Source: Spirosoma lacussanchae (lineage in GTDB: Bacteria > Bacteroidota > Bacteroidia > Cytophagales > Spirosomataceae). Taken from it: DNA of 64,000 nt. Under the pieces are notes generated by a model. It had not been told where the DNA came from and made no database searches. It worked only from the letters and a program-made list of their open reading frames with translations. Each line of letters opens with the position of its first letter. Positions within the stretch are counted from its first letter, which is position 1. The position numbers were made by a program, and so were the translations under genes. The stretch lies in NCBI RefSeq assembly GCF_005870035.1, contig NZ_SWJG01000004.1, forward strand, positions 192,604 to 256,603. The letters are read 5' to 3'. Positions 18,219-27,307 of the stretch are shown piece by piece.

Positions 18219-18242
18219 CCCCCGCCTGTGGGCAGGCGGGGG
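18219..18242 (-). other. Intercistronic GC-rich hairpin inside the sugar-acid operon
   Basis: A 10-bp perfect stem (18219-18228 with 18233-18242) and a 4-nt loop lie between the SusD stop (18289) and the ManD-type ATG (18179). No T-run follows. Such hairpins between SusD and enzyme genes commonly keep SusC/SusD mRNA in excess by blocking exonucleases or attenuating. That role is inferred. Confidence 0.6.
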
Positions 18243-18288
18243 ACCGGAAAGCCGAAGCCAGCCGATGGAACGAATGTGGAGTAAAAGA

Positions 18289-19824
18289 CTATTTTTTATC
18301 CCACCATACCCGTGTATCGAGATTGTTAGGCCCCTGACGGGTAATGGCTTCGTTGAGATTCCCGGAGTTAACAACAATCTCGCTGTCAGGATAAGGCAAC
18401 CGCCGGATGAAGTCGCCCTTCACTTCCGAGCCGGGATAGGGGTTCTTCTTCAGCGCCGGGAAGCCGCTACGGCGGAAATTGGCGAACGACTCGTTACCGT
18501 CGAGGAAGGTAGCGACCCAATACTGGGTGTTGATCTGCTCCAGCGCCCGGCTCGCATCCAGCGGCTGCGCATCCAGATACGCTTTGATAGACGCTTCGGG
18601 GATAGCCGCTCCGTACGAGGCCATCTGCTCCAGATTTGCCCGAACACCCCGCCCAAAATAGTCGGCCGCCGACCCCGTTACCCATCCGCGAACAGCTGCT
18701 TCGGCCAGCAGAAGCTGTACCTGGGCGTAGGTGATGTGGAACTCGGGCGCGTCTAATTTCAGCACAGTGTTCAGATTCACCTGCGAATAATCCCAGAGAC
18801 TGGCGACCCCGTTCTGCGCCAGGGTCGACGTAATGGTAACGTCATTATAGCCCATGGGCATACCGATCTGGACTTTAGGGTCCGACGAGGCCCGGGCGGC
18901 TACCTGCTCCTGCCCGCCTTTGGCCCCAACATAACGAACGGCAAAAACCGAAAGCCGAGGGTCATTATTGTCTTTGAGGTAGTTGACAAACGGAGCGGCC
19001 AGGTAAAAATTCGTTTTTTCGCGGGCCGCCAGGTGGTTGGCGATGTAGTTATTGTAAATGGCCGTATGCCGAATGATCGAGTTGTCGGCGTTGGACTGAA
19101 AGACGCCCCCTGCCACGGCTTTGGCCACATAAGCCTGCGCCGTTGCCGGATCGACTTTGGTCAGCCGCATGGCCGCCCGCAGCATGAACGAATAGCCCAG
19201 CTTCTTCCATTTGGCAACGTCGCCCCCGTAGAGAATATCGGTCGTGACAGCAGCCTGGGTCGTGGTTAGCGCGGCCGACGCTTCGTCCAGCTCCTTCAGA
19301 ATATCCTTATAGATAACCTGCTGCGCGTCATACTTGGGCGTAATGATCTCGTTCGTATACCCCTGGCCGGCTTCGAAGTACGGAACATCGCCGTAAGTAT
19401 CGCTCAGGATCATGAACACGTAGGCCTTCCAGATGCGGGCTGCGTTATACGTATTCACCTGCAGCGGGTCGCTTTTTGTCTGGTCAAGCACCGCAACGAG
19501 CTGTTTCAGGACATTGCGGTAAAAATTGGTCCAGACCAGGGGGGTGTTGCTGTTGTTGATCTGATCATAATTGGCCCCGGATAATGAACTACCGTAGGGC
19601 GTGATGATCTGCTGTACGATCCCGAAGTTGTAGGTGAGCATCCCCAGCGTGCCGAACCCGTCGAGGTAAGTCGTACTGATGATGGCTTTGTTAAGCACCA
19701 GCGAGGGCGCCAGCGACGTTGGATTGACCCGGTTGGTGTTGAGTTCGGTAAACCCGTCGTCGCAACCCGTAAACAGACCCAGCGAGAGTACGAGGGCCAG
19801 TATGTATGTTTTTTGTCGTTTCAT
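18289..19824 (-). CDS. SusD/RagB-type outer-membrane lipoprotein
   Basis: The 511-residue protein begins with a lipoprotein signal (lipobox 'LFTGC', Cys21). The body has the TPR-like helices and surface segments of the SusD-like 2 subgroup: 'NTYNAARIWKAYVFMILSDTYGDVPYFEAGQ', split over helices, then 'WKKLGYSFMLRAAMRLTKVDP' and 'YAQVQLLLAEAAVRGW'. It should form the lid over the SusC barrel encoded directly upstream, capturing the glycan or sugar acid at the cell surface. It lies 70 bp after the SusC stop. The ligand is unknown. Confidence 0.93.
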   Translation of the reverse strand: MKRQKTYILALVLSLGLFTGCDDGFTELNTNRVNPTSLAPSLVLNKAIISTTYLDGFGTLGMLTYNFGIVQQIITPYGSSLSGANYDQINNSNTPLVWTNFYRNVLKQLVAVLDQTKSDPLQVNTYNAARIWKAYVFMILSDTYGDVPYFEAGQGYTNEIITPKYDAQQVIYKDILKELDEASAALTTTQAAVTTDILYGGDVAKWKKLGYSFMLRAAMRLTKVDPATAQAYVAKAVAGGVFQSNADNSIIRHTAIYNNYIANHLAAREKTNFYLAAPFVNYLKDNNDPRLSVFAVRYVGAKGGQEQVAARASSDPKVQIGMPMGYNDVTITSTLAQNGVASLWDYSQVNLNTVLKLDAPEFHITYAQVQLLLAEAAVRGWVTGSAADYFGRGVRANLEQMASYGAAIPEASIKAYLDAQPLDASRALEQINTQYWVATFLDGNESFANFRRSGFPALKKNPYPGSEVKGDFIRRLPYPDSEIVVNSGNLNEAITRQGPNNLDTRVWWDKK

Positions 19825-19894
19825 GATGTCTTTGATAGAATGTTAGAATCGATGCCGTTTGCAGATGGGCGAAACAGAATACCCGATACGGGCT

Positions 19895-22800
19895 TTAGAA
19901 CCGCACGTTTAGGTTGAAGCCGATGCTACGGGTCAGCGGCAGACCCGGCCAGAAGTCGAGGCCAACGGCATTATCCGACGACACCAGCACTTCTTCCGGG
20001 TCCATGTTTTCGGTCCATTTTTTGAGTACCAGCACGTTGTTGGCCACCGCATTCAGCCGCAGTCCTTTGATGAAGAAACTGGCCGGTAACAGCTTGCTGA
20101 AATCATACCCCAGGGTTAGCTGCCGCAGCTTCCAGAACCCGGCATTCGACACAAAATCCTCGTTGATACCCAGCGGGTTGATCGACTCATAGAACGGCTG
20201 TACGGCGGCTCTGGTCTTGTTCACCTCGCCGTTTGGATTTACCCCATTGCCGATTACATACCCTTCGGCCCGGCCGGGCAGGGTCCGCTTCGACAGCCCG
20301 TGGCGGACGTAGTTGATGTTACGACCCGCAATCATCTTGTGGCCCAGTTTGAAGTCGATCAGCGCCGACAGTACGATCCCCTGGTAGGTAAAGGTGTTGG
20401 TAATACCACCGAAATACCGGGGCAGGGCGCTGCCAACGTTCTGGAGTACGTTGTTGCGCAGGGGCATGCCGCTGTTGGCATCGAACACCTGACGACCCTG
20501 AGCATCGCGCAGGTAGGTGAACGTGTACAGTTGCCCGATCGGTTTGCCCACCACCTGGTTCAGCACCCGGCCTCCGCCACTGCTGACCGTAATGACGGTA
20601 TCGTTGGGCGACAGCCCAAGCCGCAGTACTTTGGAGGTGTTGTACGATACGTTCGCGCTGACGTCCCAGCGGAACGCCCGCGTCGACACCGGCGAGAACG
20701 ACAGCAGCATCTCCAGCCCCTGGTTCATGCTACGCCCTACGTTGATCAGCTTGCTCGTATACGACGACGCATCGGACACCTGCGCGGCCAGAATCTGATC
20801 GTCGGTTGTTTTGTGGTAGTAGGTAAAGTCGAAGCCTATTTTGTTCTGGAACAGTTTCAGCTCCAGCCCCACCTCGGCTTCCTGAATCCGAAGCGGCCGC
20901 AGGTTTTTGTTCGGCACTACGGTCGCGTTGATTCCCCCGACCGGCACCAGCGCGCCCGATGGGTTCGGGAACGAGTTGTTGTCGACGGCAAAATACAGCG
21001 CGTTCGAATACGGGTCCACGTTGTCTGATCCCACCTGGGCGTAGGCGGCCCGCAGTTTCCCGAAGGTCAGCCAGCCCGGCAGGTTGTCGAAGGCCTGCGA
21101 AAAGACGAAACTCCCCGTCACGGACGGGTACAGGATGCTCCGGTTCGATGGGGCCAGGGTCGAGAACCAGTCGTTGCGGGCCGTGGCATTCAGGAACAGA
21201 AACTCCTTGTACGAAATAGTAGCGGCCCCGAAGACGGAGTTGATTTTTTTCTCGGCCAGGGCGTACAGGGGGTCTTTGATCCGTCCGTTCATCACGGTAT
21301 ACAAACCAGGCTGTACAAAGTCCTGCACCGTTACGCTGTTGTAATCGTTACGGGCGTAGCGGGCGTTGCCGCCGAGCGTCAGGTCGACCCCGATGGCACC
21401 AAAAGTTTTGTTCATGCCAATGATCAGGTCGAGGTTCCGCTCCAGGTTCTGCCGCACATCCTGTGTGTAGGAACCGTTGACGAAGCCCACCGGCGCCCGG
21501 GCAATGGGCGCGTAGCCGTTCGGAATGTTATAATCCTGATTGCGGACGTACGAATCCTGCGCCAGCCGCCCCTGCACGTAGAGCCAGTCGGTGAACTGGT
21601 ATTTGAGGGCCAGGTTCCCGAACAGCCGGCTCCGCCGAACGTTCTCGAACTTGTTGTTCATGGAATAGTACGGGTTGTTCCGGACCAGGAACCGCGAAAA
21701 CACGAACTCGTCGCCATTGGGCAGGGTCTGGTTCTGGCGCAGGGCCTCAAACGGCATGGAGTTGGCCAGAGTGAAGATGACGGTCGAAACCGACAGGTCC
21801 TGCGTATTGAGCTGGGGCGGATTTATGTTGTTTTCCAGCGAGTAGTTGATGTTTCCCAGCGCCGTTAGCTTGCTGGTAATGTTCTGCGTGAAGCCCAGGT
21901 TGATCACCTTCCGGTTGAAAGTGTTGTTCTCCATAATGCCTTTGTTGTCGGTGTTACCGAACGACAGGCTGAACCCACCCGAGGGCCCGTTATTGGCCAC
22001 GGTCACCGTATTGGTAAAGTTGGTACCGACCCGATAAAACTTCTTCACCCGGTCAAATACCGGCTCGTAGGGCCAGGTTTCGTTATCGAACAGGGTCTGG
22101 GTCATGCCGGGCTGAAACTTCTCGCCGAAGCTCCATACGCCCGAGGTGGGATTGGGCGTGGTGGGTCGTTTGCCGCCTTCGCCCTGCCCGTATTCGTACT
22201 GAAAATCGGTGAAGTCGAGGGGCGTATCGGTCGTAAAGTTGGTGTTGTAGGTGACGCCGAATCCCTTGGCCGACCCCTTGCTTTTGGTCGTGATCATGAC
22301 CACCCCGTCTTTGGCACGGGAGCCGTAGAGAGCAGCCGCTGTTGCCCCTTTCAGTACCGTCATTTCTTCGATATCGTCGGGGTTGATACTGCTCAGCCCG
22401 TCGCCCCCGTCGGAGCTGTTGGAAGCCCGGTTGCCAAAATCACCCCCCAGCGAATAGTTCGAGTTGTCGATGGGCACCCCGTTCACCACGATCAGCGGGT
22501 TGTTCTGCCCACTGAACGACGACTGGCCCCGAATCCGGATCTTGGCCGTTCCGGCGGGGCCGGTTCCCATGGAGGTGATGTTAACGCCAGCCAGTTTTCC
22601 CTGGAGGCCATTCACGAAATTGGGCGTACGGTTCACGTTGATCTGCTCGGCATTGACCGTGGCGGTTGCATAGCCCAGCGTTTTCGATTCGCGCTTGATA
22701 CCCAGGGCCGTAACGATTACCTCATCGATGGCTTTCGCATCTTCGACCAGCTGCACGTTGATGATGGACCGATTGTTGACCGGAACCGTCTGGCTGACGT

Positions 22801-23029
22801 AGCTGATGTAGGAAAATACCAGCGACGCATCTGACGCCACATTGATCGAATAATTACCCGACGCATCGGTCGCGGTACCCAGCGAGGTACCACCCACTAC
22901 CACGTTCACACCGGGCAACCCCTGGTTATCGGCGCCGGTTACCCGGCCGGTTACCCGGTTACTCTGTGCGAAGCCGTAACCCTGACACAGCAGGACAAGC
23001 ACCACAAGTACGTTTATAGGTTTTTTCAT
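19895..23029 (-). CDS. SusC/RagA-type TonB-linked outer-membrane transporter
   Basis: From MKKPINVLVVLVLLC (ATG 23029), 1044 residues. A signal peptide is followed by a CarboxypepD_reg-like domain ('VTGRVTGADNQGLPGVNVVV'), the TonB box-like stretch 'DEVIVTALGIKRESKTLGYA', a plug with 'GAAAALYGSRAKDGVVMITTKSK'-type sequence, and a 22-strand barrel ending 'SIGFNLNVRF'. It imports the SusD-captured ligand into the periplasm using TonB energy. It is the second gene of the operon. The TPR-SusD-SusC pairing with sugar-acid enzymes points to an oxidised or oxidisable monosaccharide or oligosaccharide as cargo. Confidence 0.95.
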   Translation of the reverse strand: MKKPINVLVVLVLLCQGYGFAQSNRVTGRVTGADNQGLPGVNVVVGGTSLGTATDASGNYSINVASDASLVFSYISYVSQTVPVNNRSIINVQLVEDAKAIDEVIVTALGIKRESKTLGYATATVNAEQINVNRTPNFVNGLQGKLAGVNITSMGTGPAGTAKIRIRGQSSFSGQNNPLIVVNGVPIDNSNYSLGGDFGNRASNSSDGGDGLSSINPDDIEEMTVLKGATAAALYGSRAKDGVVMITTKSKGSAKGFGVTYNTNFTTDTPLDFTDFQYEYGQGEGGKRPTTPNPTSGVWSFGEKFQPGMTQTLFDNETWPYEPVFDRVKKFYRVGTNFTNTVTVANNGPSGGFSLSFGNTDNKGIMENNTFNRKVINLGFTQNITSKLTALGNINYSLENNINPPQLNTQDLSVSTVIFTLANSMPFEALRQNQTLPNGDEFVFSRFLVRNNPYYSMNNKFENVRRSRLFGNLALKYQFTDWLYVQGRLAQDSYVRNQDYNIPNGYAPIARAPVGFVNGSYTQDVRQNLERNLDLIIGMNKTFGAIGVDLTLGGNARYARNDYNSVTVQDFVQPGLYTVMNGRIKDPLYALAEKKINSVFGAATISYKEFLFLNATARNDWFSTLAPSNRSILYPSVTGSFVFSQAFDNLPGWLTFGKLRAAYAQVGSDNVDPYSNALYFAVDNNSFPNPSGALVPVGGINATVVPNKNLRPLRIQEAEVGLELKLFQNKIGFDFTYYHKTTDDQILAAQVSDASSYTSKLINVGRSMNQGLEMLLSFSPVSTRAFRWDVSANVSYNTSKVLRLGLSPNDTVITVSSGGGRVLNQVVGKPIGQLYTFTYLRDAQGRQVFDANSGMPLRNNVLQNVGSALPRYFGGITNTFTYQGIVLSALIDFKLGHKMIAGRNINYVRHGLSKRTLPGRAEGYVIGNGVNPNGEVNKTRAAVQPFYESINPLGINEDFVSNAGFWKLRQLTLGYDFSKLLPASFFIKGLRLNAVANNVLVLKKWTENMDPEEVLVSSDNAVGLDFWPGLPLTRSIGFNLNVRF

Positions 23030-23082
23030 GGGGCAAGGGATTATAGGTATATAGAAAGGCACTCAAAGCGAATCTGGACTGA

Positions 23083-24327
23083 TCACCAGTTGTGAATGGC
23101 CCCGTCGGGACTCTTCAGAATCGGATGCGGATATTTCGTATTGGCCGTTACTTCCAGCACGAAGGTGGCTTTCCTGGGGTTGAACGTCACGCCCAGCCCC
23201 GGGTCGGGTTTCAGATAGAGCTTGCCGTTTTTGAAGTTCACCAGGTCTTCGTTGAAGTACTCGGGCCGCTCGGGCTCGCCACCGGCCAGCTCCATCAGGC
23301 AGCGCGTCGGACTGCTCGATCCCAGCACGTGTACCAGGGCGGCCACGGCCAGCGGGCCGGTGAAGTGCGGAATCATGCCTACGTAATGGGTTTCGCACAT
23401 GGAGGCCAGCTTCTTGAATTCGGAGAGGCCGCCCGTGTTGGGCAGGGTAAAACGGGTATAGTCGATGAGCCGCTGCTCGATGAGGTTGTTGCTATCCCAG
23501 CGGTCGCCAAACTGCTCGCCAACGGCAATGGGTACGGTGGTCATCTGCCGCACCGTTTTATAAACCTCCGGATTTTCGGAGCGGATAATATCCTCGACGA
23601 AGTAGGGCTCGAGATTCTCCAGCGCTTTGCAGATTTTCACCCCTTCGGTCGTATCGAAGCGGGTGTGCAGGTCGATGGCCCATTTACCGCCACCACCCAC
23701 GGCCGCATCGATTCGTTTGCAGAGGTCGATCGTTTTTCGGGCGTTGTCGTAAAAGTCGAACGGCTCGGTGCCGTTGCCGCCGGTTGGCCCGATGCGGTAG
23801 GCCCGTAAGCCGGCTTCGATGCAGTCGCGGGCGCGCTCCTCTTCGGTTTTGGCTTTAGAAGCCCGAAAACCTGTGGCATAGCACTCGACATAATCGCGGG
23901 TGGCCCCGCCCAGCAGTTCGTAGACTGGTACCCCCAGCGCCTTCCCCTTGATATCCCACAAGGCCATGTCAAGAGCGCCCTGCGCGTGGAGTTTTTCGCG
24001 ACCCGGCGGATAGAACATGCCCCGGTACAAATTCTGCCAGATGTGCTCGATGCGAAACGGATTCTCGCCGATTATCATCTGCGCGCACTGCTCGATCATA
24101 TCTTTGGAGCCACCCTCGCCAATACCCACGATCCCCCCATCGGTTTCAACCTCAACAATGCCCCGCGCCTGGTTGAAAAGCGGTTTGGTATAGCCAGGGG
24201 CTGCGTAATAGCGAATTTTGGTGATCTTCAGTTTAGGCACAGCAGCCTCCGGGGAGAGCAGAGGCAGACCGGCCAGCGCTGCCGTTGAGCCAAGTAGCGA
24301 TGATCTGATAAAGGTTCGTCGTTGCAT
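23083..24327 (-). CDS. Third enolase-superfamily sugar-acid dehydratase, Tat-type leader
   Basis: 414 residues. The leader MQRRTFIRSSLLGSTAALAG is a good twin-Arg signal. The MR/MLE body has Asp219 and His221 in 'AIDLHTRFD', Glu245 in 'YFVEDI', Glu271 in 'VGEQFG' and His321 in 'MIPHFTGP', so metal and general-base residues are present. The usual KxK pair is replaced by 'YRIG', unlike DgoD, which may signal a different substrate or stereochemistry. It is the first gene of the operon, 31-50 bp from a LacI-type operator. The substrate is unknown; the call to a dehydratase subgroup is by context. Confidence 0.82.
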   Translation of the reverse strand: MQRRTFIRSSLLGSTAALAGLPLLSPEAAVPKLKITKIRYYAAPGYTKPLFNQARGIVEVETDGGIVGIGEGGSKDMIEQCAQMIIGENPFRIEHIWQNLYRGMFYPPGREKLHAQGALDMALWDIKGKALGVPVYELLGGATRDYVECYATGFRASKAKTEEERARDCIEAGLRAYRIGPTGGNGTEPFDFYDNARKTIDLCKRIDAAVGGGGKWAIDLHTRFDTTEGVKICKALENLEPYFVEDIIRSENPEVYKTVRQMTTVPIAVGEQFGDRWDSNNLIEQRLIDYTRFTLPNTGGLSEFKKLASMCETHYVGMIPHFTGPLAVAALVHVLGSSSPTRCLMELAGGEPERPEYFNEDLVNFKNGKLYLKPDPGLGVTFNPRKATFVLEVTANTKYPHPILKSPDGAIHNW

Positions 24328-24357
24328 ATAGGTAGGTTCAGGAATTGCAGAAAACGA

Positions 24358-24377
24358 TTGCTTAAACGATTAAGCAA
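24358..24377. promoter_or_regulatory. LacI-type operator in front of the sugar-acid operon
   Basis: A 20-bp near-perfect palindrome with central CG (arms TTGCTTAA and TTAAGCAA around ACGA) lies in the 68-bp gap between lacI and the first dehydratase gene. Its 14-bp core GCTTAATCGTTTAA (minus strand) recurs at the lacI promoter. The central CG with AT-rich flanks fits LacI/GalR-family operators. Confidence 0.85.
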
Positions 24378-24395
24378 GGGGCTAAAAATGTAAGC

Positions 24396-25433
24396 CTAGT
24401 CAACGAGTACTTTTATTTTTGACGAGTTGCGGGCAATTAGATTAGCTTCCATCAGGATCTGTTTTCGCTCCTGCTGGGGGTCTTTGAGTTTGTTAATCAG
24501 TACATCGACCGATGTTTTGCCTAGTGCCTCCATCGGCTGTTGCAGGTAAGTGATGGGGCAGTAATAGAGATCGAATGCTTCGGCCTGGCCAAAACTCACA
24601 ATAGCCAGATCGTCCGGCACATTCAGGCCCAGTTCGTTGATGTATTTTAACCCGCTGATCGCCAGGCGGTACGTAGCAAATATCAATGCATCGATGGGCT
24701 TTTCAGCGGCCAGCATCAGGTCGATACCGGCCCGCACTTCCAGATCGACGTTGGTAAACTCGACCTCGGTCAGCCACTCGGCGCAATACCCGGCCTCGCT
24801 GCCCCCGAGTGCATCCACATACCCCCGAATCCGCTCCCGCATATGAAACAGCTGCGACCGGTAAGCTACAAACCCGACATGCTGGTAACCGCCCTCTACC
24901 AGATGCATACCTGCCTGATAGGCAGCCTGGTAATTGTCCAGCGCTACGTAGTCCGTATCGATATCCGGAAAGTAGCGGTCCAGCAACACGAACGCAATGT
25001 TTCTGTTCTTCAGGTACTGAATCTGCTCTTCTGTGTGTTCAGACGACACGATGATGAACCCATCCACCTGCCGGTTTATCAGTACATTGATCAGATCCCA
25101 CGACTTATCGGCGTCTTCGTCCGAACTCCCAATGATGACGGTATAATCGTTTTTCTTGGCTTCATCCTCTACGATCCGGGCGATATTGGCGAAAAACGGG
25201 TTCGATATATCGGCGATGATCAGGCCCAGCGTACGGGTTCGTCCACTCCGGAGGCTTTTGGCCAGGTAATTCGGCTGGTAGTTCAGGTCAATGGCAATCT
25301 GTCTGACCCGGGCTGCGATCTCTTCCCCTACCCGACTTTCCTTCTCCTTACCATTGAGTACGTAAGACACCAGCGCCGTCGATACACCCGCTTTCTGAGC
25401 AATGTCTTTCAGGGAGGCTTTCTTCTTGTTCAT
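24396..25433 (-). CDS. LacI-family transcriptional regulator of the sugar-acid operon
   Basis: 345 residues. The N-terminal LacI HTH is clear ('SLKDIAQKAGVSTALVSYVLNG', with the hinge 'NYQPNYLAKSLRSGRT'), followed by a periplasmic-binding-like effector domain ('LGLIIADISNPFFANIARIVEDEA', 'DGFIIVSSEHTEEQ', 'DDLAIVSFGQAE'). It is the first gene of the minus-strand run and is separated from the operon by one operator. A second operator lies in its own promoter, so autoregulation is likely. The inducer is probably a pathway sugar acid such as KDGal or an aldonate; this is not shown by the sequence. Confidence 0.93.
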   Translation of the reverse strand: MNKKKASLKDIAQKAGVSTALVSYVLNGKEKESRVGEEIAARVRQIAIDLNYQPNYLAKSLRSGRTRTLGLIIADISNPFFANIARIVEDEAKKNDYTVIIGSSDEDADKSWDLINVLINRQVDGFIIVSSEHTEEQIQYLKNRNIAFVLLDRYFPDIDTDYVALDNYQAAYQAGMHLVEGGYQHVGFVAYRSQLFHMRERIRGYVDALGGSEAGYCAEWLTEVEFTNVDLEVRAGIDLMLAAEKPIDALIFATYRLAISGLKYINELGLNVPDDLAIVSFGQAEAFDLYYCPITYLQQPMEALGKTSVDVLINKLKDPQQERKQILMEANLIARNSSKIKVLVD

Positions 25434-25498
25434 ACGGGCAGGCTGGGCTGATCCGGTCAGGCCTTACCCGGCTGAGGCAGTCCTGACGTAACGACTGC

Positions 25499-25528
25499 CA
25501 AAACTAAGCTTAATCGTTTAAATACAAA
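25499..25528 (-). promoter_or_regulatory. Bacteroidota-type promoter of lacI with embedded operator
   Basis: On the minus strand TTTG (25525-25528) is followed after 18 nt by TAGTTTTG (25499-25506), a full match to TAnnTTTG, the sigma-A -7 element of Bacteroidota. The operator half TTAATCGTTTAA (25510-25521) lies between the two elements, where a bound repressor would block polymerase. The leader to the ATG at 25433 is about 60 nt. Confidence 0.75.
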
Positions 25529-25754
25529 CAATAGTAGCAATAATTTTTTATTTATTTTCATTATTCATTGTTCTCTAACGAGTATCTGTTGCTGCTGGTT
25601 AGTCAGGTAAGCAGGCTCATCAGCCCGCCGTAGCCGCTCTTCCGTAAACCGGCCTGGCCCGGAGCATACAGCCCGGAGTTTACTGGTATACGGCGTTTAT
25701 TTAGTAGTTTCAACCCTTATTTATCCGTACACCTAATCGACCAACGGCTTCATC
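25529..25754. other. AT-rich intergenic region between lacI and the FAD oxidoreductase
   Basis: The gap from 25434 to 25754 holds the lacI promoter and operator at its left end. The remainder is AT-rich near 25535-25570 and must contain the plus-strand promoter of the oxidoreductase gene. I see no gene, RNA or clear promoter match in it. Confidence 0.5.
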
Positions 25755-26906
25755 ATGCAGTCTCATTCCGTAACGACACTGATCATCGGGGCCGGTCCGG
25801 CGGGTCTGGCTATGGCTGGTCAGCTGGCCCACCTGGGTATTGCCAGCACCGTGCTGGAAGCCAGCGACTATGTGGGTTTTGCCTGGCGTACTCATTATGA
25901 CCGGCTGCACCTGCATACGGTCAAGGAGCATTCGTCATTGCCCCATCTGCCCTATCCGGCCAGTTACCCGACCTACGTATCCCGGCTCCAGCTCGTGGAA
26001 TATCTCGAACAGTATACCGAACATTTTGGCATCAAACCCCTTTTCAACCAGAAAGTGACGGCTATCCGGCCCGGCCAGACAGCTGGTCGATGGGAGGTCC
26101 AAACGGAAACAGACCTGTTTCTGGCCGAACGGGTCATCATCGCAACCGGATACAACCGAGTGCCGAACGTACCAGAGCTGCCGGGTCAGTCGGCCTTCAG
26201 AGGCATCATCTGGCACAGCCGCGAGTATCGCAACGGCGCACCGTTTCAGAATGAAGACGTGCTGGTCGTTGGCATGGGCAATACCGGCGCCGAGCTGGCC
26301 CTCGATCTGCTCGAACACGGCGCCCGACCCGTTATTTCAGTACGTCGTCCCATCAATATTGTCCGTCGGGACGTATTCGGGAGACCGGCACAGCCTACGG
26401 CTATCTTCCTGAGCAAGTTTCCGCACTGGTTCTACGACCTCATGACGGGGCTGTCGCAGCGATTGACGGTGGGCGACCTGACGGCCTACGGACTGGGGAA
26501 ACCCGACCATCCAGCCTCCTACGACACCCGGCGGGGTAAGATTCCCGTCATCGACATCGGCACCCTCGATCAGATCAAAGCGGGCGCCATTGCTGTTGCC
26601 CCGGCCATTCGTCAGGTCAACCCCAAAACCGTCACTTTTGCCGACGGCAGTGAACGCCCTTTCGACGCTATCGTTCTCGCCACTGGTTACCGGCCGGGTC
26701 TGCTCCCCCTGCTCGGCGACACCCTGGCTGGCCAGATTTTGAATGAACGAGGTTACCCCAGGCAGCTCTGGTTCGACGATCCGGGCTTGCGCGGACTCTA
26801 TTTTCTGGGCTTCACTACCCCGCTGACCGGAGTCATCTACAACCTGACCATCGACTCGGAAAAAATCGCGAAGCACGTTTCCCAAAACAATTCTGTCACG
26901 GCATAG
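25755..26906 (+). CDS. FAD/NAD(P)-binding oxidoreductase, flavin monooxygenase-like
   Basis: 383 residues. The N-terminal FAD Rossmann motif is '[17 protein letters not shown]'. The second nucleotide motif, for NAD(P), is '[20 protein letters not shown]' (about residue 170), and '[12 protein letters not shown]' is the conserved ATG segment near the C-terminus. '[15 protein letters not shown]' corresponds to the substrate/FAD contact of YUCCA-like and related monooxygenases. It lacks a signal peptide, so it acts in the cytoplasm. It stands alone, and neither neighbour suggests a substrate. Confidence 0.88.
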   Translation: MQSHSVTTLIIGAGPAGLAMAGQLAHLGIASTVLEASDYVGFAWRTHYDRLHLHTVKEHSSLPHLPYPASYPTYVSRLQLVEYLEQYTEHFGIKPLFNQKVTAIRPGQTAGRWEVQTETDLFLAERVIIATGYNRVPNVPELPGQSAFRGIIWHSREYRNGAPFQNEDVLVVGMGNTGAELALDLLEHGARPVISVRRPINIVRRDVFGRPAQPTAIFLSKFPHWFYDLMTGLSQRLTVGDLTAYGLGKPDHPASYDTRRGKIPVIDIGTLDQIKAGAIAVAPAIRQVNPKTVTFADGSERPFDAIVLATGYRPGLLPLLGDTLAGQILNERGYPRQLWFDDPGLRGLYFLGFTTPLTGVIYNLTIDSEKIAKHVSQNNSVTA

Positions 26907-26964
26907 TTCTATTTATGTAGTCACGGTGGCTACGGATGTATTCAACGTTATAATCACTACTATC

Positions 26965-27150
26965 ATGAACGAGACAACAATCAAAGGTGGCTGGAACGAA
27001 CTGAAAGGTAAAATCAAACAAGCCTATGGCGATTTGACCGACGATGATCTGGCCTACGAAGAAGGACAGGCCGATGAGATGTACGGCAAAATCCAGCAGA
27101 AGACCGGCAAGACGAAAGACGAAATTACGAAAGCCATTGCCGATCTGTAA
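26965..27150 (+). CDS. CsbD family stress protein
   Basis: A 61-residue protein from [16 protein letters not shown] (ATG 26965). It is the standard CsbD length and pattern: '[22 protein letters not shown]', split over two helices, then '[20 protein letters not shown]'. CsbD-like proteins are abundant, highly charged stress proteins of unknown biochemistry, often under general stress control. An upstream in-frame ATG at 26926 would add residues foreign to the family. It is followed by its own terminator. Confidence 0.93.
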   Translation: MNETTIKGGWNELKGKIKQAYGDLTDDDLAYEEGQADEMYGKIQQKTGKTKDEITKAIADL

Positions 27151-27171
27151 ACGACGGTGATGTCTGCATAC

Positions 27172-27201
27172 AGCCGGGCCTGATAAGGTCCGGCTTTTTT
27201 T
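27172..27201 (+). terminator. Terminator after csbD-like gene
   Basis: A 9-bp stem with one wobble (27172-27180 with 27187-27195) and a 6-nt loop is followed by seven T residues. Confidence 0.88.
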
Positions 27202-27307
27202 GTGGCCTGAAATGGCAACTTCGTGGGGTATTTTTTCTGGTTCATGCGAATTGCTTCTGATCAAACCGCCGGTTCAGTCTTCTTTTGGGGGTTCATTGAC
27301 CCCGCCC

